NCBI GenBank assembly: GCA_021801355.1
Contig: JAJYYB010000011.1
Location: 1 to 46,093, forward strand
Direction of reading: 5' to 3'
Length of the DNA stretch: 46,093 nucleotides
From: Microcaldota archaeon
Lineage (GTDB): Archaea > Micrarchaeota > Micrarchaeia > Micrarchaeales > Micrarchaeaceae
Shown: piece by piece, positions 26,469-34,357 of the stretch
Position numbering within the stretch: position 1 is the first letter of the stretch
Layout of the letters: the number at the start of each line of letters is the position of its first letter
Made by a program: the position numbers and the translations under genes
The notes under the pieces: generated by a model
The model's input: only the letters and a program-made list of their open reading frames with translations
Databases searched by the model: none
Told to the model about the DNA's origin: nothing

Positions 26469-27239
26469 TCAGATAATGTTCACAAGGAAACCGATGAGGA
26501 AGCCAAGGAATATGCCCACATAGGTGATCCTCTGCTTGGAGTTGTCTATCTCCCTGAGCTGGTGCTTCACCATTGGAAGTATCACGTAAACTATGGCTCC
26601 TATGGCCAAGCCGTCAAACATGACTTCGAAAGCAGTAGAATTATAAGTATATCCTATGATTCCTCCAAAGAAGGTTGGCAAGCCGCCCAAAAGGAAAAGC
26701 GCCAGAATTACGCCCCATCGTTTGTCTCCGCGGTTAATGAATGGCGATGCGATTGGGAACCCCTCGGTGATGTTCTGTATTATGAAGCCTATGAGCACTA
26801 CCAAGGCAACGCCTGACAGCCCAAGGCTAGGGCTGTAAAGGCCGAGATTCACCGCAAGCGAACCAAAGACCAGCCCTTCCGCAAGGTTTTGCAGGCCTAT
26901 GCCTGTGGCTATCATAAACGACATCTTTATAGGGGACAGCCCCTTTGGGGTCCTGTCCTCAAAATGATATAGCAGGAAGAAACCTACTGCAAGTGAGACT
27001 GCAAAAATAACGCCTAATGTCAAGTTTGCTCCGTATCCATACAAGCCGCCCGTATAAAGGTTGGGCGCTACGTATGAAAAAATATCAGCGATAAGGAAAA
27101 CGAGTATGCCTATGGCGATCGCATTAAGGAATCTTGTCGTTTTCTCGCTCGTTTTCTTTCGCATAACGATTGGCAGCGACAGATAGATCGAGAGACCCAT
27201 TATCAATGAGGCTCCTGCGACACCCAAGAGGCTAGTCAT
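26469..27239 (-). CDS. ZIP family metal transporter (ZupT/GufA-like)
   Basis: 256 residues, eight predicted TM helices. The two metal-site helices carry GLQNLAEGL and IIQNITEGFPIASP, corresponding to the H-N-x-x-E-G motifs of ZIP transporters, with Gln in place of the first His in both. The His-rich loop common in ZIPs is absent. ZIPs import Zn2+, Fe2+ or Mn2+; selectivity here is uncertain because of the substitutions. ATG start at 27239, with minus-strand TATA-like GCTATATAAAC-type DNA around 27283-27292. Confidence 0.85.
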   Translation of the reverse strand: MTSLLGVAGASLIMGLSIYLSLPIVMRKKTSEKTTRFLNAIAIGILVFLIADIFSYVAPNLYTGGLYGYGANLTLGVIFAVSLAVGFFLLYHFEDRTPKGLSPIKMSFMIATGIGLQNLAEGLVFGSLAVNLGLYSPSLGLSGVALVVLIGFIIQNITEGFPIASPFINRGDKRWGVILALFLLGGLPTFFGGIIGYTYNSTAFEVMFDGLAIGAIVYVILPMVKHQLREIDNSKQRITYVGIFLGFLIGFLVNII

Positions 27240-27462
27240 GTGTATTCCTGATACAGTTTATAACTGGATACGTCTGCACAGCTATATAAACATAGCTAGG
27301 TCATAAAGCACCTTTAATACAACCGCATAGACGATTGCAATGCGCCATAAAAATCTGCGGCAACCTGATACCTTATTATAAAATAAGTAGCAGTTGAAAT
27401 GTTCAAAAATCGGCGCCATAACTTAACTTGCAAATTTAACAGAGAGGCGATAACCGAATTAG
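27240..27462. other. Intergenic region, ZIP and HAD genes
   Basis: 223 bases upstream of the ZIP gene and downstream of the HAD gene. Besides TATA-like ctatataaac it contains a palindrome cttattataaaataag near 27371-27386 (6-base arms, ATAA centre). No ORF or RNA gene is recognised. Confidence 0.3.
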
Positions 27463-28014
27463 TCAGTGCCTCAACAAGTTCATTAGAAGCTTTTCAGCAC
27501 CATCCCAGCTGTCTATCACGGTTACGTTCTTTGGCACATGCAACTTTGCTTCAATCGTATTCCAAGGTCTCTTTATCAGCAGCGCACGCTTGCCATTTGC
27601 TGAAAGTCCGGCCACGACCTCGTAGCTGTCATCGATGAAGACATCGGCATTATAGCCCCACTTTTGTTCGGGTAAGGTCACGTGGACGTACTTGTCGTAC
27701 GGCACGTTGTGATCGGCAAGCCATTTCTTCGCAGTCGCTTCGTCCGCAAAAGTGGATGTCAGTATGTGTATTTCGTATTTACTGCTCAGCGCAGCAAGGA
27801 CTTTTGGGATGTCAGGATCAGACAAAGGTATCTTGCTCGGGTCTGCCCACATAAGCTCAAGCAACTTACGCAACTTTTCAGGAGGCAACTTAACCTCAAT
27901 CCTGTTTTCGACCACCTCCTCCTCGGTAAGCTCTATACCTAGCTCGCTCCTTATAAGCTCTACCAATGGCGCTGCGGTATCAGCTATGGTATTGTCCAAG
28001 TCTATCGCGAGCAC
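27463..28014 (-). CDS. HAD superfamily 5'-nucleotidase-like phosphatase
   Basis: 183 residues. HAD motif I is AIDLDNTIADT near the N-terminus, motif II is ILTST, and motif IV is FIDDSYEVV. The cap insertion and LP-x-x-K-x-G-x-x-x-D spacing recall the NT5C/YorS-like family (PF06941), which removes phosphate from deoxynucleotides. The start is GTG at 28014, the only canonical start in the frame after an upstream stop; no SD is apparent. Standalone gene; the substrate is inferred from family only. Confidence 0.8.
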   Translation of the reverse strand: MLAIDLDNTIADTAAPLVELIRSELGIELTEEEVVENRIEVKLPPEKLRKLLELMWADPSKIPLSDPDIPKVLAALSSKYEIHILTSTFADEATAKKWLADHNVPYDKYVHVTLPEQKWGYNADVFIDDSYEVVAGLSANGKRALLIKRPWNTIEAKLHVPKNVTVIDSWDGAEKLLMNLLRH

Positions 28015-28297
28015 AGGCTTCTGCTGCTTAACTGCTTCCTTCTCAACCGTCCAATCACTTACACCTACTTATACCATACAACATATATTTAGTTGCTTTT
28101 AAGCTTTCGCAGTGGCTGTTGAAAATCCTATCATAGCCCCTATTCGAATCTATTGATTTGAACCTGAAAAACATTCCGCCATAACAGTTTGGTCAATCCC
28201 CTCAATCAGGGTATCTCAGGGCGGAAGAAACCGGCGATGCGACCACGCAGGATACCACCGGCTTCAGCCAGTGGACGAGGCCATCAATACGCAACGC
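28015..28297. other. Intergenic region with transposon-like hairpin
   Basis: 283 bases. The left part carries the HAD gene promoter (minus-strand CTAAATATATG near 28084-28094). At 28255-28274 CCACCGGCT and AGCCAGTGG form a 9-base hairpin with one mismatch and a TC loop, the shape of IS200/IS605-type end hairpins. No transposase ORF is attached. It may be a relic or the terminator of the GNAT gene. Confidence 0.3.
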
Positions 28298-28840
28298 TTA
28301 TTGTGCGACTTTTAGCCTTTTTGATAAAATGTACCATGTGAAATGAAATCTGTTGTTTGTCATTGTTGCTATTATATTATAACCGTTGTGTTTATACAAA
28401 GAAAGCGCAGCTGTGTTCTTTTCATGAGTTTCTAGATAAGCCAAATGGCATTTGTTGAGCTTAGCATAGCTTTCAAATTTTTTGAGGAGTGACGTACCCA
28501 CGCCATGACCTCTCACAGAATCCGAAACTATCAATTGTGATAGATACGCAGTGCCGCCGTTTATCCTTAGACTAACGTATCCAACTATTTTTTTGTTCGC
28601 ATACGCAGCAAACGCGTACTTTTTCGTCTTGTGATTGTACCCATTTTTCTTGACCCATTTGTTCCACTCCATTTCTACAAATGCATTGACGTTTCCCTCT
28701 TTTTTAGGGGTCACTTTTGCTATGCGCAACTCCATAAAATCAATGTTGGGATTGTGACACCCTCCCACCGCTACTATATTGATTTCTCTGACCCAACGGC
28801 AAGAGCCGCAAGGCAAGGATAATGTTCTCGGGTTAATCAT
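28298..28840 (-). CDS. GNAT family N-acetyltransferase
   Basis: 180 residues. From about residue 36 (MELRIAKVT) a GNAT fold is clear: KYAFAAYANKKIVGYVSL strand pair, LSQLIVSDSVRGHGVGTSLL with the acetyl-CoA-binding R-G-x-G-x-G/T loop, and LETHEKNTAALSLYKHNGY. The first 35 residues are an oddity: three Cys (PCGSC...GGC) ahead of the domain. The start at ATG 28840 has GGTGAT five bases upstream and TATA AGTATAAAA ~25 bases upstream, so the extension is probably translated; ATG 28735 is the alternative. Substrate unknown. It borders an IS110 relic whose 3' end meets its promoter. Confidence 0.8.
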   Translation of the reverse strand: MINPRTLSLPCGSCRWVREINIVAVGGCHNPNIDFMELRIAKVTPKKEGNVNAFVEMEWNKWVKKNGYNHKTKKYAFAAYANKKIVGYVSLRINGGTAYLSQLIVSDSVRGHGVGTSLLKKFESYAKLNKCHLAYLETHEKNTAALSLYKHNGYNIIATMTNNRFHFTWYILSKRLKVAQ

Positions 28841-28858
28841 CTATCACCGTTCATCTTT

Positions 28859-29172
28859 TTATACTTTCATATAGTCCTTTTTGTACAGGTCCATTATCAT
28901 ATGCACACCTACCTTATCCGTTTTCTTCACCGATTGCGCAATAAGTTTGACCTTTGCAGGATGTGCAACTGTTATATCATATCCATCAAAAATGTTGGCA
29001 ATCCTGTTTACGGTACTGCTTGCCTCTACTATTATTTTTGGATTTTCCACATGCCAAAGAAAGTAGAGAATCAGGCATTTGTCGTCTCTGTATATCCTTC
29101 CTTTACCACTTTACCGTTGTCTTCCATGACAACATAGCTTTTTCACTTCCCAAGGTCTATTGCGATTTCCAT
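28859..29172 (-). pseudogene. IS110-family (DEDD) transposase relic
   Basis: Minus-strand translation from ATG 29172 gives MEIAIDLGK, stop (TGA), KSYVVMEDNGKVVKEGY, a second TGA, FSTFFG, then a frameshift into VENPKIIVEASSTVNRIANI and KLIAQSVKKTDKV. This matches the N-terminal RuvC-like domain of IS110 transposases: first Asp in DLG, Glu in VEAS, and the KTDK motif. The usual next catalytic Asp of KTDKxD is Gly. Only ~100 of the usual 300-400 residues remain; the reading ends at 28859 where the GNAT promoter begins. It is dead and truncated. Confidence 0.8.
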
Positions 29173-29491
29173 GTTCGCACCTGTTTACACATCACGCCGC
29201 AACATTATCTGACTTGTTGCGGCGTCAGGTGCTAGGAGGAGAAATCAATGATGTCGGTCTAAAGCGTGTGGGCTTCCCGAACCAAACGATGATTGATATG
29301 CAACAAGAAAGCGCTCATACCTTTGTGCCAAAATCATACTACGCGCTGGGACACAGCGGAATCCTAAAGGACAAACTTCGTAGATGGAACGTAAGACGTG
29401 GAATCCAACCACGCAAATCAGACGAAGCGAGAACATACCGAGCCAAACGATATGGTACCAATACGCCTCCGATGGAAAAGGGGAGCATCTC
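29173..29491. other. Noncoding stretch upstream of IS110 relic, hairpin-rich
   Basis: No convincing protein is visible on either strand. Hairpins: 29194-29225 (see separate entry), 29344-29358 (CGCTG/CAGCG, 5-base loop) and 29397-29413 (CGTGG/CCACG, 7-base loop). In IS110 elements the left end, upstream of the transposase ORF, encodes the bridge RNA; this stretch holds that position relative to the relic. A plus-strand open frame with QQESAHTF recalls TnpB tails but is too weak to call. Confidence 0.35.
29194..29225. repeat. Perfect 11-bp inverted repeat
   Basis: acgccgcaaca and tgttgcggcgt are perfect complements around a 10-base loop, 22 bases upstream of the IS110 relic start. It is by far the strongest hairpin of this patch and may be an element end, part of a guide RNA, or a terminator. 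Confidence 0.8.
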
Positions 29492-29620
29492 TTATTTCCC
29501 GCTCACGATGTTAAACATCCTCGCTATCTGACCTGGTGCCACAAACACGTAACCGTCTATGAAATTGCTTGGTAGAATCACGGCAGATACGTCTATCGCA
29601 CCTTCGGTATCCAGGTACAT
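29492..29620 (-). CDS. 42-residue ORF, small protein or gene remnant
   Basis: ATG 29620 to TAA 29492 encodes MYLDTEGAIDVSAVILPSNF followed by IDGYVFVAPGQIARMFNIVSGK. The alternating hydrophobic pattern looks like a genuine beta-alpha protein end and not random sequence. In-frame upstream codons run back to a TAG near 29647. It could be the tail of a gene broken by the neighbouring mobile element, or a microprotein at the end of the upstream operon. No family recognised. Confidence 0.35.
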   Translation of the reverse strand: MYLDTEGAIDVSAVILPSNFIDGYVFVAPGQIARMFNIVSGK

Positions 29621-29669
29621 CAGAGATATTTCCTTGCCTGCAGCCTAGCAGCCCAACCATATGCTCTCT

Positions 29670-30488
29670 CTACCACACTAACAGAAGCGTTGAACCGAGA
29701 ATTGCGAATATGACTATGTGGCCTAGCAAGCCAAATCGCAGCGTGCCCACCACCTTATCGTCCAACTCGCCTTTCCTGTGTTCTGACACCATGCCACGGT
29801 AGATGGATAGATACGCAGTTAGGAAAAGCGCCACAAAGGCTAGCAATGAGTACAGTATGATAGATGGATCCAGTTGGGCTGCAGCGGTAGGGAGATTTGC
29901 TATGTTCACCATCACAAATACTATCGCCAACTGGAATACGCCTTGCACTCCGGCCAACTTCATATTTATCAAGTTTAGCCTAGCTATCTTATCCCTGTTT
30001 GGATTGCGCTTGGCTAGTTCTATGAATATGCGCATGCTGTTTGGCATTAGTATGCCGAGTCCCAGCGCGGTTAGTATGCCGACTATCATTAGCGCAGCTA
30101 TTATCCAGTAGTAGGAGAAATTGAATACGCCCAAGAACATGGCAAGGTATATACCTGCTGTTATAGTGGTGGCAGCAAGTGAAGGTATGATAAAAAACGT
30201 GGATGGGGTAAGCCTCTTTGCAACTTCTACCTTCCCCCCTATATCAAGCGATCTTAGTATTCTTATCATTATTAGAGCCATGAACAGGTCGAAACCGGTC
30301 CACATCACAGCAGACATAACATGGGTGTAAGTAAGCAATGTCAGGTTCTTAAGCAGAATTGCGGCGAACAGGGAAAGCGGCGGCACCAGACCAAGCAAGA
30401 AACTCTGGAATATTAGCTTGTTGGTGTAAGGAGGGAAACTGCTTTGCATTGTGTTGTCTGTATTTCGGAGCTCTTTGCCAGCGTTCAT
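29670..30488 (-). CDS. Integral membrane protein, DUF2269/CopD-like
   Basis: 272 residues, eight or so TM helices. The segment YTHVMSAVMWTGFDLFMALI resembles the H-(x)n-W-x-G helix of DUF2269 and copper-resistance CopD-like proteins, where His may bind heme or metal. Other conserved-looking features are RLTPSTFFIIPSLA and the Arg/Asn-rich loop KRNPNRDKIARLN. It lies 9 bases after the rhodanese gene's stop and is the last gene of a minus-strand operon with the beta-helix protein. Function uncertain. Confidence 0.7.
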   Translation of the reverse strand: MNAGKELRNTDNTMQSSFPPYTNKLIFQSFLLGLVPPLSLFAAILLKNLTLLTYTHVMSAVMWTGFDLFMALIMIRILRSLDIGGKVEVAKRLTPSTFFIIPSLAATTITAGIYLAMFLGVFNFSYYWIIAALMIVGILTALGLGILMPNSMRIFIELAKRNPNRDKIARLNLINMKLAGVQGVFQLAIVFVMVNIANLPTAAAQLDPSIILYSLLAFVALFLTAYLSIYRGMVSEHRKGELDDKVVGTLRFGLLGHIVIFAILGSTLLLVW

Positions 30489-30497
30489 GCAATACCT

Positions 30498-30857
30498 TCA
30501 TTGGCCTGGTTCAACTTTATGCCCCCTTTTACTCCACTCCTCAAACCCTCCGATTAACTCCACTATGTTGTCATAACCGTTTCTCGCTAAGAACAATGCG
30601 GCTTTTGGAGCCCTGAGGCATGTGATATTGTAGCAATAGAGTATGATCTTCTTGTCTTTTGGCAGTTCTGCAAACTTATCACGAAGCTCTTCGATAGGCA
30701 TGCTTATAGCAGTAGGTATATGACCTTCCCTGAATGCATTCCTGCCTCTTGTATCGACTATAATATAGTCTTTGTCCCCAGACTTCATAAGCTCTTCTAT
30801 GCCTGGGGGGTCTATCTCAAACTTCAACTTCTCTCCGAAGTAGTCTACTGCTTCCAT
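30498..30857 (-). CDS. Single-domain rhodanese (sulfurtransferase)
   Basis: About 119 residues, one rhodanese domain: YIIVDTRGRNAFREGHIPTA, then the active-site loop CYNITCLRA with the catalytic Cys, and a C-terminal NIVELIGGFEEW helix. It carries a persulfide on that Cys and passes sulfur to an acceptor. A second Cys in the loop is unusual and could form an internal disulfide. No signal peptide: cytoplasmic. ATG 30857 is used; TTG 30869 would add four residues. Middle gene of the operon with the beta-helix and membrane proteins. Confidence 0.88.
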   Translation of the reverse strand: MEAVDYFGEKLKFEIDPPGIEELMKSGDKDYIIVDTRGRNAFREGHIPTAISMPIEELRDKFAELPKDKKIILYCYNITCLRAPKAALFLARNGYDNIVELIGGFEEWSKRGHKVEPGQ

Positions 30858-30876
30858 AACTATATCCAATGCATCT

Positions 30877-32094
30877 TTATTTGGTGTAATTGCTTGCAGT
30901 TACATTTGCAAATGAATTGCCATGCAGGTTTATGCCAACGCCATTCCTAATCCATATTCCGTAATATTCATTGCTTACATTATTCTCTGCTATAGTAGTA
31001 TTGTAAACTGGCACCACATCCCCTGATACCAAAATTCCGGTCTTGTTTAGGTCTCCAACTTCTGTATCGTTGCCATTTCCGCTAACTTTGTTGAATTCCA
31101 CTATGGTGTTGGACAATGTATCGCCAGGGGTTGTTGCATGTATTATTATACCTGGCAAGAAGTTGTCAATTGCAGTATTATTCTCAATAATATTGTCTAG
31201 GGCCGTAGAATTAGGAGCACCATCTCCTATGACAATGCCAGCTACTCCGAAGCTCACCTTGTTGTTTTCTACTATATTGTTTATCACGCCATCTTTATTA
31301 TATGACGATATAACAATTCCACACCCTCCTTTGTTGTTGGTTACTGTGTTATTGATTATCTTGTTGTTGCTAGACTTAGCGAATATGTTGGTCTGGGCAA
31401 GACTTCCTGGATTAACATACCCCATATCAGAAACGCCTATCCCTCCGTCTGCAAGGTTGTTGACCACAAGGTTATTCTCCACTATAACGTTCTCCGTGCC
31501 TATTAATTCTATTGGCTTGTCTTCTATTATGCAAGGTCCGGTTGGTTTTGCAGGAGGTTGAGGGCATAACGTGGCATCGACCCCATTGTGTATAACTCTG
31601 TTGTGTATCAGCACCACATTGCTTGAATCCTGGACATAAATCCCATGGTTATCCGCGTTCTCGATGGTTAGGTTGCTTATTATAGTACCGTTTGCGCCAG
31701 GGCCTATAACGTCTATTCCGTTCATCTGATCGGAGGCGTTCAGTATTGTCGTATTTGCATCTGTGCCTTCAATCATAACACCATGTGTTATATTTAAACT
31801 GCCTGTGTATACACCTGGTGCCACCATAATAACGGCGCCAGGCTTTGCAAATGCGAGTGCCTGGTTAATTGTCTTGAATGGATCAGAAGGCGAACCGGTC
31901 GCATTAACTTCGTTTGCAGTTGCATTAACATAAACTGGCCCTGACTGGTAGGATACCGTAATTGCAGTGGTAGTAGCCAGCGGGGTCTGTATGCTCCTAT
32001 GGCCACTATTATAAATGGCCATAGCTGCCACTATAACTACAATAATTATAATTAAGCCCAAAACAAGACGCGTCGTATTGTTCTTACCTGCCAT
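30877..32094 (-). CDS. Membrane-anchored parallel beta-helix (NosD/PbH1-like) protein
   Basis: 405 residues. An N-terminal TM anchor (LVLGLIIIIVVIVAAMAIY) leaves the rest outside. A DUF1565-type start (VYVNA...SDPFKTINQALAFAKPGAVIMVAPGVY) leads into about ten parallel beta-helix coils with repeated N-x-I-x-x-N-x-(V/I), as in NosD, pectate-lyase-like and other PbH1 proteins. Many N-x-T/S sites suggest glycosylation. There is a CPQPPAKPTGPC loop that could be disulfide-bonded. TATA-like GTTTTTAAAC lies ~30 bases before ATG 32094. Role: carbohydrate binding or processing, or NosD-like maturation; not decided by sequence. Confidence 0.82.
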   Translation of the reverse strand: MAGKNNTTRLVLGLIIIIVVIVAAMAIYNSGHRSIQTPLATTTAITVSYQSGPVYVNATANEVNATGSPSDPFKTINQALAFAKPGAVIMVAPGVYTGSLNITHGVMIEGTDANTTILNASDQMNGIDVIGPGANGTIISNLTIENADNHGIYVQDSSNVVLIHNRVIHNGVDATLCPQPPAKPTGPCIIEDKPIELIGTENVIVENNLVVNNLADGGIGVSDMGYVNPGSLAQTNIFAKSSNNKIINNTVTNNKGGCGIVISSYNKDGVINNIVENNKVSFGVAGIVIGDGAPNSTALDNIIENNTAIDNFLPGIIIHATTPGDTLSNTIVEFNKVSGNGNDTEVGDLNKTGILVSGDVVPVYNTTIAENNVSNEYYGIWIRNGVGINLHGNSFANVTASNYTK

Positions 32095-32458
32095 AATTAT
32101 GTATGAGCAGATAATGTTTAAAAACCTAGTCTCACCATGACGAACTTAAAGTAACCTATTTTATTGCCAGTGGCATACTGTCATTAATTAACATGAACAG
32201 TATAACGACGCGACCGGGCGGTATATGTGTAGTAGACAAGGCAGAAAAGGATTTCGGTCTGATATCCAAAGTGTTTGGAGGGACCTGCAAACCTCTTGGT
32301 TTGCGTCTTGTGCAATACTGATTGCAGCTCCTGTAACTGGTGCCATGAGACTTTCATGGACACATGCTTGAGGGATTCTGAAAATCCGCCGAAATCATCT
32401 TTTTGGAAGATTTGCTTGCTGGATTTCCGAACCCTGCTTTGCCGTAGTAGCTTGAATT
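32095..32458. other. Gene-free region with hairpins
   Basis: 364 bases between the beta-helix gene's start and the tRNA-Leu 3' end. The left ~35 bases are the beta-helix promoter. Hairpins: 32287-32304 (GCAAACC/GGTTTGC, 7 perfect pairs, TCTT loop) and CCATGA/TCATGG around 32342-32358. The plus-strand frame here holds a Cys cluster (CNTDCSSCNWCH), but it runs on through the tRNA, so it is not a gene. An unidentified small RNA is possible. Confidence 0.3.
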
Positions 32459-32544
32459 TGCAGGGGGTGAGATTTGAACTCACGAACCCGCTAAGGGAAC
32501 GAGCCCTGAACCCGTCACATTTGACCAGTCTTTGCTACCCCTGC
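32459..32544 (-). tRNA. tRNA-Leu (CAG)
   Basis: Read on the minus strand: acceptor GCAGGGG/CCCCTGC, D-loop ACTGGTCAAA, anticodon stem ACGGG/CTCGT with loop TTCAGGG (anticodon CAG), a long class II variable arm with CCC/GGG stem, T-arm GTGAG-TTCAAAT-CTCAC, discriminator A. 86 bases, no intron, no encoded CCA. TATA-like CTTTATATTTT lies ~25 bases upstream. Confidence 0.93.
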
Positions 32545-32614
32545 GCGTATTTACTCATGCGCTCCAAAATATAAAGCTTGTGAAGATCGGCGCGGACGCG
32601 GAGAAACAGGACAG

Positions 32615-32905
32615 CTACTTCTTCTTAATTGCCCGAAGCCGCCTCGCCCTTTCCCTGCGCTCCCTCTCACGTTTAATTCTGGTTGCTATGTCCCCTACGT
32701 AGTAAAAGAAGGCCACTGTCACTACTATCGAAAGCCATCCTGCAATCCCGAATAGCCCGCCAAGTATCGCAGATATGCCACCTATATAAAATATGAAGCT
32801 GTAATCATTCCAGCCTGTCCTTATGGTATCGATTATACTGCTTAGTTTCGAATCTACGGCTTTGCGTGCAAGGCCCTCCCTTAAATTCTCGAATACATCT
32901 AACAT
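32615..32905 (-). CDS. Small two-TM membrane protein
   Basis: 96 residues: an amphipathic N-terminal helix, two TM segments (IFYIGGISAILGGLFGIAG and SIVVTVAFFYYVGDI), and a very basic tail of Arg/Glu/Lys (RIKRERERRERARR). The tail suggests a cytoplasmic helix that may contact nucleic acid or ribosomes. Family not recognised. ATG start at 32905; transcribed away from the APC permease. Confidence 0.6.
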   Translation of the reverse strand: MLDVFENLREGLARKAVDSKLSSIIDTIRTGWNDYSFIFYIGGISAILGGLFGIAGWLSIVVTVAFFYYVGDIATRIKRERERRERARRLRAIKKK

Positions 32906-33029
32906 AAATGTGACTTTGAAACGAATCCATATTTAGCACTTATTATTTCGTTTGGGCCCGATGGATACATGCGCGGTAAATATACCAAACCACTCAACTC
33001 TAAAAGGGTTTACCAGCAATAACTACAAC

Positions 33030-34346
33030 ATGGCAACAAAATTGATAAGTGTGCCTGTCGCAACGGCCATAGGGCTTGGGGCGATAATAGGTGCCGGGAT
33101 ATTCGTGCTCAGCGGTACGGCTATCGCGCTTGCCGGTCCAGAGGCGCTTATCTCTTTCATAATCGTTGGCATAATAGCGCTCCTTATAGCGTTGCAGCTC
33201 GGTGAGCTCGGTTCAATAATGCCCCTCGCGCAGGGCGCCAGCTACTCATACGTCTACAGTGCGCTTGGAAGCGAGATGGGTTTCATAACTGGTCTGCTGT
33301 TCTATTTTAGCTTCGCCACGTCTATATCAGTTGTGGCGCTTGGCTTTGGCTCCTACCTGGCGAGCATACTCGGGATGCAGTCGTCGTCGGCTGTCTACTT
33401 CGCTATCTGCCTTATATTCGCCCTAGCCGCGCTCAACCTCGCCGGCATAGGCAAGGCCGCGAAGGCGGATTCCGCATTGGTCGCGATAAAGCTTGGCATA
33501 CTCATCATATTCATAGCTTTCGCTTTTGCAGTAGCGTTCGTATATGGTCATTTCAGCCAATCTAACTTCCTGATCTACCCGCAGACCAGCGGCATCGCAG
33601 CCATCTTCGCAGCAAGCGTAGTTGTCTTCTTCGCCTACTCGGGCTTCCAGTCGATAAGCACGCTGACCCCGAACATAAGGGGCGGCGCAATTGGGGCAGC
33701 GAAGGCCATACTGGCGGCAGTCTCAATCAGCATGGTCATATACGTACTCGTTGCGCTCTCCCTGATACTACTTGCTCCGGCATCAAGCTACACGGTCTCC
33801 GGCGACCCGCTGTCGTTCGCCCTGCAGTCTTCTGGCGCGCCTGGTTACCTTTTCATACTCGTGAGCATAGGCGCCCTGATTGCCACTGCGTCGGCAACAC
33901 TGGCCATGCTCCTCAGCTCCTCGAGGATAATGCGCCAGATAAGCGCGGATCACCTGCTCCCACATGCACTGAGCAAGTACGACAAGAAGAGCGGGGCGTC
34001 CTATAACGCCATCCTTGTATCTGCGTTCATAGGCATAGTTATGCTTTTCTCGGGGAATATCTACATAATTGCTGCGATAGCCAACTTCGGCCTCCTCTTC
34101 TCATACATAATGAGCAGCGTATCACTAATACATTTCAGGAGGTTGGGCAAGGCAGGCAGCGTAGCGTCACCATTCTATCCGTACCTTCCGATCATAACAA
34201 TAGCCTCGCTTCTGGTGCTTATGTCAGGGATGCCATACGAGTCGCTGCTCATAGGTATAATTTCTGTAATGTGCCTCATAACCGTGTACTACTCACTGAG
34301 GGAGATAAGAGGGAAGAAGGTCATAAGGATAAAGCTGTTCGATTAG
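33030..34346 (+). CDS. APC superfamily amino acid permease
   Basis: About 438 residues and 12 predicted TM helices. The first helix has GLGAIIGAGIFVLSG, the glycine-rich substrate-binding motif of APC transporters, and the sixth has FFAYSGFQ. The ATG at 33030 places this helix right after MATKLISVP as in homologues; the in-frame codons back to TTG 32952 would add 26 polar residues. TATA-like CTCTAAAAG at ~32998-33006 fits a leaderless start at 33030. Likely imports amino acids, in keeping with an organism that depends on external nutrients. The GTPase gene follows after 11 bases. Confidence 0.88.
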   Translation: MATKLISVPVATAIGLGAIIGAGIFVLSGTAIALAGPEALISFIIVGIIALLIALQLGELGSIMPLAQGASYSYVYSALGSEMGFITGLLFYFSFATSISVVALGFGSYLASILGMQSSSAVYFAICLIFALAALNLAGIGKAAKADSALVAIKLGILIIFIAFAFAVAFVYGHFSQSNFLIYPQTSGIAAIFAASVVVFFAYSGFQSISTLTPNIRGGAIGAAKAILAAVSISMVIYVLVALSLILLAPASSYTVSGDPLSFALQSSGAPGYLFILVSIGALIATASATLAMLLSSSRIMRQISADHLLPHALSKYDKKSGASYNAILVSAFIGIVMLFSGNIYIIAAIANFGLLFSYIMSSVSLIHFRRLGKAGSVASPFYPYLPIITIASLLVLMSGMPYESLLIGIISVMCLITVYYSLREIRGKKVIRIKLFD

Positions 34347-34357
34347 GTGTGTGATGC

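Noticed and set aside
29160-29531. Plus-strand 123-residue frame with QQESAHTF, reminiscent of TnpB C-terminal tails
   Set aside because: No RuvC or zinc-finger motif of TnpB is present and the match is a few residues only; left as noncoding relic sequence.
32275-32574. Plus-strand 99-residue frame with a Cys cluster (CNTDCSSCNWCH)
   Set aside because: It runs straight through the tRNA-Leu gene on the opposite strand and has no promoter or SD; treated as chance.
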